Part shown: positions 43,771 through 54,249 of the stretch, one piece after another
Numbering within the stretch: the first letter of the stretch is position 1
Layout: each line of letters opens with the position of its first letter
Origin: Zygnema cylindricum
Taxonomy: Eukaryota; Streptophyta; Zygnematophyceae; Zygnematales; Zygnemataceae
Length of the DNA: 64,000 bases
Direction of reading: 5' to 3'
Assembly (NCBI GenBank): GCA_037447655.1
Contig: JBBHKE010000100.1
Location: 74,501 to 138,500 of the forward strand
The notes under the pieces: model-generated
Databases searched by the model: none
What the model was told of the DNA's origin: nothing
Seen by the model: the letters and a program-made list of their open reading frames with translations, nothing else
Position numbers and translations under genes: made by a program

Positions 43771-45726
43771 ATGGATGAAGGAAAGTCTGTGGATCCCTTG
43801 AAATATACAAAGTCAGTAAAAATCAGATTTGAGTCAGAAAATTCCGATGACTTTGAGCTCCCTAACTATCCAGGTTTTAGAGAAGATGACATTATTGCAG
43901 ATACAAATCAGACCAAAAAGGACTCGGCTGTGGAAACTCCAGTGATAACTCTACTCGAAGCGAAAGACGTGGTGGAAATTGATTCGGAATCTTGGGATAG
44001 GGGAGAAGCCGAGTTTGTTCGAAAGAATCCACGAGAACCATCTATTCCGGCCTCAGATTTTGAGGGGGGAAGGAGAAGTAGCAAAAGACTGCAAGAAAAA
44101 CAGGTTAATAACAAGGTAACTAAACTATCTCATCAAGATGAACCTCAAACTTATCGAGAGGCAATGACTTGTCCAGAAAGAAACCGGTGGAAGACAGCCA
44201 TCAATGAGGAGATGGCCTCAATTATGGCAGCCGATACTTGGGAGCTGGTGGATTGTCCACCTAACCAAAAACTAATCGGTTGTAAGTGGGTTTTCAAATT
44301 AAAACTGAACCCAGATAACACAATCGAGCGCTACAAGGCAAGATTAGTGGCAAAGGGATTTACACAAAAAGAGGGAATGGACTACGAGGAAACCTTTGCC
44401 CCGGTGGTCAGATTTCCCTCCGTCCGCATACTTCTCAGCCTGGCAGCAGCGGAAGACATGGAAGTGCACCAGATGGACATCAAGACAACCTTTTTGCATG
44501 GAGAATTGGAAGAGGAGATCTTCATGCGACAACCCGAAGGGTTTGTGGAGGAAGGAGAGGAGAGTAAGGTATGCCGGCTGATTAAATCTCTTTATGGTTT
44601 GAAACAGCCGCCTCGACAGTGGAATAAGAAGCTTGATGAGTTTCTTACCGGTGTGGGATATATCTGGATTAGCTCAGATCACTCAATCTATGTTTTCGAA
44701 GATGAGGAAGGTTTTATATTTATTGCAATTTATGTTGATGATTTGCTTGTCTTAAGTAAATCAATGGAAAAAATTAATAAACTAAAAACCAATCTTAAGG
44801 GGAGATTTGAAATGAAGGATATGGGGGAAGCAAAATATATTTTGGGAATTGAAGTAGAGAGAGACCGAAAAAGAAAAATTATAAGATTGTCTCAAAAAGA
44901 AGCAATAGGGAACATGCTTGAAAAATTTCAAATGGATAAAGCTAATAGTTGTACAACTCCAATAGAGTTGAAGAAGGGAAGTGAAGGGAGTGAGGAAGAA
45001 GGAGTCATAGTCTTAGACGAGGAATTATCTCCTGAAGAACAGAAGTTCATGCAGACTATTCCTTACAGGCAAGTAGTGGGAAGTCTAATCTATTTTATGA
45101 ATTGTACCCAGCCGGATTTAGCTGTAGCTGTAGGAGTGCTGAGTAGAAGTCTAAATGCTCCCACTAAGAGGGATTGGGAGGCAGCTAAGAGAGCCCTTAG
45201 ATATTTGATAGGAACTAGGGATCTATGGTTGCATCTGGGTGGGGAGAATACTGACATCACTACTTGGAGTGATGCCAGTTATAGTGATGCTCCGATGGGG
45301 AGATGCACTTCTGGATATGTATTATATGTGGGTGATGGGGCTTGCTGTTGGAGTAGCAAACAACAAAAAGTTATTGCTCAGTCCACCATGGAGGCTCAGT
45401 ATATGGCCTCTTGCTCTGCTGTAAAAGAATTGATGTGGGTCAAGTCTTTGCTTGGTGAGCTTGGTCACCTTCAAAGTGGTGTGCAGAATTTTTTTTGTGA
45501 TAATCAGGCTGCAATCGCTATTTCTGCCAATCCTAAACATCATTTTAAAGCTAAACACATGGACATTAGACTTAGCTTTGTTAGAGAGAAAGTAGAAAAC
45601 AAAATAATCAGTTTAGAGTACCGACCAGATAGTGAGATGGTAGCAGATATGATGACCAAACTTGTGCCTTCCCCTAAGCTTATTTTCTGCAGGGAAAAGT
45701 GTGGTCTGAAATTAAAGATTGACTAG
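43771..45726 (+). CDS. C1 reverse transcriptase and RNase H, open
   Basis: 651 codons without a stop. Residues ~1-130 are the acidic linker (RNPREPSIPAS-like motif, EGGRRSSKRLQEKQ). RT starts at WKTAINEEMASIM… with GCKWVFKLKLNP, RYKARLVAKGFTQKEGMDY, FLHGELEEEIFMRQPEGF and catalytic YVDD at 44,731-44,742. RNase H is at about 45,260-45,680 with SDASYSD, STMEAQYMA, FCDNQAA and HMDIRLSFVREK, so the acidic residues are kept. STMEAQY departs from the usual STTEAEY. It ends 14 bp before the 3' LTR. The Met at 43,771 is only the first in frame. This is the best-preserved coding part of the half-tRNA family here. Confidence 0.93.
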   Translation: MDEGKSVDPLKYTKSVKIRFESENSDDFELPNYPGFREDDIIADTNQTKKDSAVETPVITLLEAKDVVEIDSESWDRGEAEFVRKNPREPSIPASDFEGGRRSSKRLQEKQVNNKVTKLSHQDEPQTYREAMTCPERNRWKTAINEEMASIMAADTWELVDCPPNQKLIGCKWVFKLKLNPDNTIERYKARLVAKGFTQKEGMDYEETFAPVVRFPSVRILLSLAAAEDMEVHQMDIKTTFLHGELEEEIFMRQPEGFVEEGEESKVCRLIKSLYGLKQPPRQWNKKLDEFLTGVGYIWISSDHSIYVFEDEEGFIFIAIYVDDLLVLSKSMEKINKLKTNLKGRFEMKDMGEAKYILGIEVERDRKRKIIRLSQKEAIGNMLEKFQMDKANSCTTPIELKKGSEGSEEEGVIVLDEELSPEEQKFMQTIPYRQVVGSLIYFMNCTQPDLAVAVGVLSRSLNAPTKRDWEAAKRALRYLIGTRDLWLHLGGENTDITTWSDASYSDAPMGRCTSGYVLYVGDGACCWSSKQQKVIAQSTMEAQYMASCSAVKELMWVKSLLGELGHLQSGVQNFFCDNQAAIAISANPKHHFKAKHMDIRLSFVREKVENKIISLEYRPDSEMVADMMTKLVPSPKLIFCREKCGLKLKID

Positions 45727-45739
45727 AAAATAAGGGGAG

Positions 45740-46798
45740 TGTAGAAATTAATGGTCTTTTAAAGTATTTTCTAGGTCTGAATAGAAATAAGAAAGAAGCC
45801 GAGGCAGTGTACCTCTAACTTCTCTCTCCAACTCTCAAACTTGTCGCAGTCACTGAGAAATTGGAGAGGGAGCTAGAGCCATGGCTACCTAGGCTATCCA
45901 GAGGTTTACGGGAATATATATTTTAGTTAGGGGTTTAATTTACTAGAAGGTATGTGCCGGCCACAGGATTTGATCCTGGTACCTACCGGCCGGCAGTCAA
46001 CCGGTAGTCGGTAGCCTTAGCCGTTAAGTGTAGAATCAGTGTTACGTACTATTAGGTTTGATAATTAATTAAACACTTCTACGTTGCATAGTTCATTTAA
46101 CTGCAATAGTTTTACGGGATACATAGATCAAGTAGATGTAAAAGTACAGATTCTGGTACGAGTACGAAACCAATACCGCGCATTTATTCCTTTAGTGAAA
46201 CGAATACCGCGCATGCATTTATTACGGCTACGATTAAATGTGAATTTAATCTGACGGCCGGAATTAACGCCGAGATCGCGGAAGAGGATTTTTGGCGGTT
46301 TGTGGTTATCGCCACATCGGATGACACGTGGCGGAATGACATTGGATCGCGGCATCTCCGAAGATTAGGGGAGCGAATCCGGACATACCACGTGTCGACA
46401 TTTAGGCCATGTCATACAATGTTCGTACAGAAAGTTCACCGGCAGCTGTACTTTTGTGTACGAAACTGAAATCTGATTGGCTCCGTACATCAGTAGATAG
46501 AGTCTGTGAGAGAGTTAGGACTTAGAAAAATTAGAAGATAGGACCCTCTCTCCCAGAGAGCTTCTGTACAAAAGGTCAACTTTGACCCTCCATAACTTAC
46601 TGCTCAGGGGAGCAAATTCAGAGATTATTTTTGTTATCGACTCAGGGAAGTCTTGTTTTCATAGGGGTGAAGTTGGTCAGAGTTTTTGTCTGCCAAGGTA
46701 GCAGTTATTTTTTGCTGAAACACAAAGGGATCAGGGTTATCCTAGAGGCTTCTTCGAAGCTGTCCACTCTAAGGACTTATGGAGGTCTCAGAGTTTCA
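45740..46798 (+). repeat. 3' LTR of C1, with preceding polypurine tract
   Basis: 1,059 bp starting directly after AAAATAAGGGGAG (45,727-45,739), the likely polypurine tract, and ending CAGAGTTTCA before the CATAG duplication. Close to the 5' LTR throughout. Confidence 0.92.
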
Positions 46799-46803
46799 CA
46801 TAG

Positions 46804-47901
46804 CTCAAACAGACCCCTCCAAAAGTGACTCACAAATTTCTGATCCCAAAAGCTGACGATCCTCTTTGGGAGTCCGTGATGGCGGAATATTTTCGAAAGA
46901 ATAAGTCTGCCACATTTTGCGCTCGCTGTGGCGGTGGTTGTCGTGGGTAAGAAATGAGCCATTTTTGTCAGGTAATCCACGACGACGAAGATAGAGTCAT
47001 AACCTTCCCTGGTTAACGGGAGAGCAACGATGAAGTCCATCGAAATCGCTTCCCAAGGAACTGATGGTATCGGAAGGGGTTGCAACAGACTTTGGTGACC
47101 CGATTCCGCTTTGTTTCAATTACAGGAGTCACACGTCCGTACATACTCCGCAATGTCCCGAGTCATGTTTGGCCAATAATACACCTCAGCGACACGTGCG
47201 GTTGTTTTATCCCGGCCGAAGTGTCCACTGAGTGGTTCATCATGACTTAATTTCTGTATCCAATGCCGTAGCTCTTGGTTTGTCGGTACGTAAAGTCTCG
47301 TCGTTTTACTTGGTCTGTATTGCCATATTCCAACGGTGGTCCGAACCAATACCTTTCGTTTTATCAGTTCTCGTAATGTCTCGTCGTCGTCATATGTTGC
47401 CTTGATTCTACTTAGCCACTGCTCGTACACTTGCACCGTACTGGTCACTGCGCTCAATTTCGGATCTTGCGCTGTGGTCGCTGCTGCGGTGTTCTTCTTC
47501 ACCGAGCTAACATCGACATCCTGCGATGTGTGCGATCGTTGGTCCGTCACTGGAGCAGCGACTATGGGTCTTCTCGAGAGCGCATCTGTCGAATTCGTCT
47601 TGCCCGACTTGTATTCAATGACAAGTTCCGGCCCGAAGGTCTGGAGAAACGTCATCCAGCGCACTTGTTTCTTGGACAATTTCGGTTGTGTTTGCAGGTA
47701 CTGCAGGGCGTGGTGACCCGTGATAATTTTGATCCGCTTCCCTTGAACGTAACATTTCCAAACCTCTAGCGCATTGATTATCGCAATTGTTTCCTTTTCA
47801 TGGGTGGCCCAGTTAAGCTCCGCTGCCTTTAGTTTTCGACTGTCGTAGGCAATGGGTTGCAGGCCTTTCCCATGATCCTGCATAAAGATCGCTCCAATAG
47901 C
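46804..47901 (-). pseudogene. Gypsy pol segment B: RNase H end and integrase N-terminal half
   Basis: Lies between C1 and C2. The 255-codon stretch 47,883-47,116 has the RNase H C-terminal part (AYDSRKLKAAELNWATHEKET, KIITGHHALQYLQ), a spacer, and the integrase HHCC finger (SHDEPLSGHFGRDKTTA…YYWPNM…CDSCN). A stop follows (CGA/CAA-type change near 47,116). The core 47,085-46,804 reads MDFIVALPLTREGYDSIFVVVDY up to the C1 insertion point, with one frame disturbance near 46,920. Protein identity to segment A looks around 80-85% by eye. Confidence 0.85.
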
Positions 47902-48903
47902 TGTTGAAATTATTATTTTTATGGTATTTTCTAGGTTTGAATTTAGTACAAATAGAAAAAGGTGGACAGCCTACCTCGGCCTCCTCTCTCTTCCCACCAT
48001 ACTTGTCGTAGTCACTGAGGGATAGAGAGGGTGGCTGAGCCATGGCTGTCCTCGCTTAAGCAGGCAGGGTTAAAGATTGACTTATGTCACTCTCAACAAA
48101 AGGTTGAGTCCGGCAAGACTCGAACCTCCGACCGGTGGAGCACGTCTTAGGCGTTAGCTCTAAACCAGTCTGTCGTAGAAGTCCGTTAGGATACATTAAG
48201 TTTGATATTTATTTAAACAACGTTACGTCTATGAATTCGATTAACGGAATTACAAACGAAAGAACATGGAACCAAGTATTATATAGTGCAAACATTATTT
48301 CGCACGCAAACAAATGAATCGGACATTTGATTTCGACGGCGGACATTTAATATCGAATGGGATCCGACGGCGTACATCAATGCCGAGATCACGGAATGAT
48401 CATTTTTGGCGTTTATGGACGTGGCGTGACGTGGGGCCACGCGGAGGGATAACATTTGGTCGTAGGAATTCCGGCAAACATAAGGACAAGTAAAAAGTGG
48501 ACACGCGTCCACCTATTGGCGTTGCCGTACATGGGCCGTACAGAAAGTACATCGGCCATAGTACTTTTCTGTACTCTACAGTGATCTGATTGGTTCGTAC
48601 TTCAAAAGATAGGGTTTGTGAGAGGGATTTAGGACTTAGAGAATTTTTGTAGATAGGAACCTCTCTCTCTTTGAGAATTTCTATAAACTTGGCATCTTTG
48701 CCGACTCATAACTAATGGGTTGGTTGGCCGTTTTCAGTGATTCTTTTTGCTACGAACTCACAGGAGTCCAGGCTCCATAGGGCTGCAGTCAAATTGTCAG
48801 ATTGCCTTCTTGGGCAGCAGTGGTCGTGGCTTAAAGTGGGTTAGTTAAATACTATCTAGAGGCTTCCTGTATTCTGTAGTCCAATGGAGGACACGGAATT
48901 GCA
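47902..48903 (+). repeat. 5' LTR of C2
   Basis: 1,002 bp, TGTTGAAATT…GGAATTGCA. CCATGGCT block near 48,040, reverse-strand T-arm-like GGAGGTTCGAGTC near 48,117-48,130, and ACGTGG near 48,430. CTCTCTCTTTGAGA precedes a TATA box TATAAAC at 48,682-48,688, placing the transcript start roughly 190 bp before the LTR end. The gag ATG at 48,884 is 20 bp before that end. Confidence 0.92.
48682..48688 (+). promoter_or_regulatory. TATA box of C2 5' LTR
   Basis: CTATAAACTTGGC sits just after a CTCTCTC/GAGA inverted repeat; the same arrangement (TGTATAAACTTGG) is at 54,021-54,033 in the 3' LTR and in related LTRs. Position fits an RNA polymerase II promoter at the U3/R border. Confidence 0.6.
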
Positions 48904-51900
48904 AGTTATGGGCCCACCCTCTAGGGTGCCCACCTTCAATGGATCTGGGTTCATCTATTGGGAAGCCATGATTATGAGAGCTTTGTGTGAGAAACGATAC
49001 TGGGGTATCGTCAGTGGACAAGTGAAACGTCCACCTTCAGGAACTCCACCACGATTTCGGGGAGTAAGGTTTTTTGCAACAACGGCTGCTTCAGCGGAGG
49101 AGACAGATGATAGGGACAGCAGTGTGTCCAAAAAGGAGAAAGGGAAGGAGACACCCCTCACTCCTATTGTCACAGTATCGGGAGCGGCGACCGTGAAGAC
49201 CGTGGAGAACGATACTCAAATGTGGGAGGATGTAAACATGGCTGCCAAGAACTTCATTCTAAGGCACCTCACTCAAGGTTTGGCCACTCCTCATCTTCAC
49301 ATTTACAAGGCCGAGGAGTTGTGGGAGAGTTTGGTGGAGATTTATAGAGCTGGAACTATTCAGGAGCTCCAGTTGGCTGAGCAAAAGCTATTGAGTTACC
49401 CTTACAAAATGAAAGATGTTAGATTACTGGAATGATCTTTCTTGTTTGTATATGGAAATGGAAAGTGCCGGGTGGTCAGGTACAATGAAAATGAAAGTTA
49501 CCACCCTTATCATGAAATTACCAGATGAGTTAGAAAACATAATGTACCGAGTAGAAGGAATGCCTGATAGTTCAAGGAAATGGAACACAGTAGTCAGGAT
49601 GATACTTGTGCAGGAAAACACAATGGAGATTAGGAGAGGAGGAAAGAGCATTCAAGCTCTAGCAGCAGGAGGGGACCGATGGGGGAAGGACCCGAAGAAA
49701 CCTTATAGAGGGGAGAGAGATCATTTTGGGGGACAGAGGCCCCCAAAGGGTCTTTGTCATTATTGCAAAAAGCCGGGACACTTTATTGCAGATTGTGTCA
49801 AGCTATCAGAGCCGAGGCTCCAAGAGAACCGTGGAGGGGGCTCTTTTGGAGGGAAGAAAAAGGCACTTGTGGTTACAAAAGTGTCAGGAGAAACCGAGGA
49901 TGAATCTTGTGAGAATGATGGGGAGCTTCTTCTTGACGAGAGTCTGGAGGAGAAGGAGATCCCTCGGAGGCAAAAGTGTGTCTTGGAGCAATTCGGGAAG
50001 CTCCACAAGAAGGATGGATCATCGACTCAGGTGTATCCATGCATATGTGTCGTGATAAAGAACTCTTCACTAAGCTAAGAAAGATTCCTACTGTAGAGAT
50101 AGAGTATGGGGATAGGAGAGTGGTTACTACATATCTAGTGGGATCAGTAGATCTGAAAGTCTTAGTGGAGGGTAAGACTTCTATACTTACATTCTCAGAT
50201 GTACTTTACATCCCACAGCTGAGTAAAAATCTTGTCTCTACGTCTGTGTTAGATGACAAAGAGTTTGATACCTTCACCACAAAGGGTGTCTTTACAGCTA
50301 AGTATGGGAATGAAGTTTACTTCACAGCAGATAAGGGTAGCCAAAGAATGTTTAGGCTTAACCTGAGTAATGAAAAGAAGAATGCTTACTATGTTGGTGT
50401 TCCTAATGTGATGATTTGGCATAAGCGGTTGGGGCATGTGCATTTTGATAGGTTGAGGGAAATAAAAAAGCTTGGGGTAGTGGATGGCATTTAGTTTGGG
50501 GATAATGAAATGATGGATGATTGTAGTGGTTGTGCTTAAGGTAAGGCTCACAGACTTCCCTTTCCCAAAGTCGCCACATATAGAGGTGAGAAAGTGTTAG
50601 ATTTGGTCCACACAGATATTTGGGGACCTGCAAAAGTACCTTCGATTGGAGGAAAGAGGTTTATGATGACAATAACTGGTGACTGGTCTAGATACTCTAG
50701 AGTGTACTTTCTGAAAACAAAGTCTGAAGCATCAACTTACTTCAAAGAATATAAAGCTTGGAGTGAGAAGTTGCATGAAACCCCCATTAAGAGGATAAGG
50801 AGTGATAATGCGGGGGAATATACCTCTAACGAGTTTGAGGAATATCTGAGAGATGAGGGAGTGTAGCACCAGAATACTGTACCATATAATCCGGAACAAA
50901 ATGGGGTAGCTGAGAGGTTGAATCGAACACTAGGAGATAGTGTGCGCAGTATGTTAGCAGACAAGAAAATATGAAAGAGATTTTGGGCAGAAGCAATGAA
51001 CTGTGCCAACTACATTAAAAATAAAGTCCTTACCTCAGCTGTAAAGGGAGTGACACCTTATGAGAGATGGGTTGGAAGGAAACCAGATATCTCACACCTT
51101 AAAGTATTTGGTAGCTAAGTGTACAGTCTTGACACGGATAGGAAAAACTGGAAACTAGATGCTAAGGGAAAACCTGAATACTTTGTGGGATATGATGAGG
51201 ATGTTAAGGGATATAGAGTCTATGACTTAGCAAAGAAAGATATCATTCCCGTCAAACACTTAGTTGTCATGGATGAAGGGAAGTCATTTGACCCCTTCAA
51301 ATATACAAAGAAGATAAGGATCAGATTTGAGTCCGAAAGTGATGAGAATTCGGTCGTTTCCGAAAAGGACATGAATGAAACCGTGATTACAGATTCAGGG
51401 GAGATCGAAGATACAGGAGACTCACTGGAAACCACACATACTCCTATGGACTTCGAGGAGATAGAAGAAGCGGGACAAGAACCAGTTTCCATGGACAGGG
51501 GAGCCGATGAGACACTCAGAAGAAATCCAAGACTTCCATCTATTTCAGCTTCGGAGTTTGAGGGAGGAAGGAGGAGCAGCAAAAGGATACAGGAAAAACA
51601 AGCTGCTCATAAGGTAACTAAGCTATCTCACCCACATGATCCTCAGTCTTACTTAGAGGCAGTGAATAGTCCAGAGAAAGAAAGTTGGATTAGAGCAATA
51701 AATGATGAGATGGCTTCTATCATGGAAGCAAATTCTTGGGAACTAGCGGATTGCCCTCCAGACAGAAAACCTATTGGATGTAAATGGGTTTTTAAACTAA
51801 AACTGAACCCAGATTATACAATTCAGAGGTATAAGGCTCGATTGGTAGCGAAGGGGTTCACCCAAAAAGAGGGGATTGATTATGAGGAGACCTTTGCTCC

Positions 51901-53217
51901 AGTTGTTTGGTTCCCATCGGTAAGGATTCTCCTTAGTCTGGCCGCAGTGGAAGACATGGAAATATACCAGATGGACATTAAGACTGCTTTTCTTAATGGT
52001 GAGTTAGAGGAAGAAATTTTTATGAGGCAACCCGAGGGGTTTGTGGAAGAAGGAGAAGAGAGCAAAGTCTGCAGGCTCATAAAGTCCTTATATGGACTGA
52101 AACAGGCTCCCTGACAGTGGAATAAGAAACTAGATGAGTTTCTCACCGATCTGGGATACATTCAGATCAGCTCTGACCATTCTATCTATATGTTTGAAGA
52201 TGAGAATGGTGTCATTTTTATTGTAATTTATGTGGATGATCTACTTGTGTTAAGTAAGTCTTTGGAGAATATGAATAGGCTAAAGAAAGATCTTAGGGGC
52301 AGATTTGATATGAAAGATTTACGGGAGGCAAAATATATTTTGGGGATCCAAATGGAGAGAGATAGGGGGAAGAAGATTATCAGATTTACTCAGAAAGAAG
52401 TAATAGGTAATATGCTTGAGAAATTCTAGATGGAAAATGCTAACAGTTGTACCACTCCCATGGACTTGAAAAACGTAAGTGATGGGAGTGTAGAAGGAGG
52501 AGTGATGATCTTAGATGATCAGATGAGTCCGGAGGAGAGAGAGTTTATGAAGTCTATCCCTTATAGACAGGTCGTAGGAAGCTTAATCTATTTTATGAAC
52601 TGTACCAGGCCGGACATAGCGGCAGCAGTTGGAGTACTCAGTAGGAGTCTTAATGATCCTAGGAAGAGAGACTGGGAGGTAGCCAAGAGAGTCATGAGAT
52701 ATCTGGTTGGAACCAGAGAATTATGGTTGCATTTGGGAGGGGAGCACACTGACATCACTACTTGGAGTGATGCCAATTATGGGGAGGCACCCATGAGACG
52801 ATGCACTTCTGGGTATGTGTTGTATGTTGGGGAAGGTGCATGTTGTTGGAGCAGTAAGCAACAAAAGGTGGTTGTTCAAACCACCATGGAGGCTGAATAC
52901 ATGGCCTCTTGTTCTGCTGTGAAAGAGTTGATGTGGGTCAAGTCCTTGCTGCAAGAACTGGGTATATGAAGGAGGGAGTGCATGAAGTGTTTTGTGATAA
53001 TCAAGCGGCCATAGCAATTGGAGCCAATCCAAAACATCATTTTAAGGCTAAACATATGGACATAAGATTAAGTTTTGTAAGAGAAAAGGTTGAGGATAAA
53101 ATCGTGAATCTTGTATATAAATCCGATGAGGAAATGGTAGCTGATATGATGACAAAACCGGTGCCTTCTCCCTAGTTAAAATATTGCAGGGAAAAGTGTG
53201 GATTAAAAATGAAATTT
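48884..53217 (+). pseudogene. C2 gag-pol, interrupted
   Basis: Gag from 48,884, open to a frameshift near 49,410; open again over 49,416-49,978, with an intact zinc knuckle CHYCKKPGHFIADC at 49,755-49,796; frameshift near 49,978. Protease DSG at 50,024-50,032 is intact. GAG-pre-integrase is at 50,410-50,560 with two stops. Integrase at 50,594-51,120 has HTD, SDNAGEY and NGVAERLNRT, with three stops. Linker and RT are open over 51,119-52,114 up to a TGA. Catalytic YVDD at 52,229-52,240. RNase H at 52,430-53,175 has SDANYGE, TTMEAEYMA, FCDNQAA and a one-base loss near 52,962. Most stops are explained by one C-to-T change (CAG to TAG, CAA to TAA, CGA to TGA). Confidence 0.9.
48905..48918 (+). 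other. Half-tRNA-Met primer-binding site of C2
   Basis: GTTATGGGCCCACC, one base after the LTR end GCA. Complementary to GGTGGGCCCATAAC of the plant initiator tRNA-Met anticodon arm. The ATG inside is in frame with the LTR gag start (MEDTELQVMGPPS). Confidence 0.85.
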
Positions 53218-53242
53218 AAATGAGACTAGAAAATAAGGGGAG

Positions 53243-54244
53243 TGTTGAAATTATTATTTTTATGGTATTTTCTAGGTTTGAATTTAGTACAAATAGAAAA
53301 AGGTGGACAGCCTGCCTCCGCCTCGTCTCTCTTCCCACCAGACTTGTCGTAGTCACTGAGGGATAGAGAGGGTGGCTGAGCCGTGGCTCTCCTTGCTTAA
53401 GCAGGCAGGGCTAAAGATTGACTTATGTCACTCTCAACAAAAGGTTGAGTCCGGCAAGACTCGAACCTCCGACCGGTGGAGTACAGCTTAGGCGTTAGCT
53501 CTAAACCAGTCTGTCGTAGAAGTCCGTTAGGATACATTAAGTTTGATATTTATTTAAACAACGTTACGTCTATGAATTCGATTAACGAAATTACAAACGA
53601 AAGAACATGGAACCAAGTATTATATAGTGCGAACATTATTTCGCACGCAAACAAATGAATCGGACATTTGATTTCGACGGCGGACATTTAATATCGAATG
53701 GGATCCGACGGGGTATATCAATGCCGAGATCACGGAATGATCATTTTTGGCGTTTATGGACGTGGCGTGACGTGGCCCCACGCGGAGGGACAACATTTGG
53801 TTGCAGGAATTCCGGAGAACATAAGGACGAGTAAAAAGTGGACACGCGTCCACCTATTGGCGTTGCCGTAAATGGGCCGTACAGAAAGTACATCGGCCAT
53901 AGTACTTTTCTGTACTCTACAGTGATCTGATTGGTTCGTACTTCAATAGATAGGGTTTGTGAGAGGGATGTAGGACTTAGAGAATTTTGGTAGATAGGAA
54001 CCTCTCTCTCTTTGAGAGTTTGTATAAACTTGGCATCTTTGCCGACTCATAACTAATCGGCTGGTTGGCCGTTTTCAGTGATTCTTTTTGCTACGGACTT
54101 AGGGGAGTCCACGCTGCATAGGGGTGCAGTCAAATTGTCAGTTTGTCTTCTAGGGCAGCAGTGGTCGTGGCTTAAAGTGGGTTAGTTAAATACTATCTAG
54201 AGGCTTTCTGTATTCTGTAGTCCTATGGAGGACACAGAATTGCA
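53243..54244 (+). repeat. 3' LTR of C2, with preceding polypurine tract
   Basis: 1,002 bp starting after AAAATAAGGGGAG (about 53,230-53,242) and ending CACAGAATTGCA before ATAGC. TATAAAC at 54,023-54,029. The ATG of the gag start is also present here (54,225) but leads straight into gypsy sequence. Confidence 0.92.
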
Positions 54245-54249
54245 ATAGC

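Larger units (their letters stand above)
40327..46798 (+). mobile_element. Ty1/copia element C1, nested in gypsy integrase
   Basis: 6,472 bp with LTRs 40,327-41,384 and 45,740-46,798 and CATAG duplicated at 40,322-40,326 and 46,799-46,803. Both flanks are gypsy integrase; the same uninterrupted sequence is seen in segment A near 38,572-38,580. LTRs differ at about four sites in the first ~215 bp. Gag and integrase are broken, RT and RNase H are open. It belongs to the half-tRNA-primed family but to a different subfamily from C2 (TGTAGAAATT start). Confidence 0.95.
47902..54244 (+). mobile_element. Ty1/copia element C2, nested in gypsy RNase H
   Basis: 6,343 bp with 1,002-bp LTRs at 47,902-48,903 and 53,243-54,244, and ATAGC duplicated at 47,897-47,901 and 54,245-54,249. 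Excising it rejoins gypsy RNase H. LTR divergence is about nine sites in the first ~300 bp (roughly 3%, by eye). All domains are recognisable but interrupted by about ten stops or frameshifts. Closest in this window to E1/E2/E4. Confidence 0.95.
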
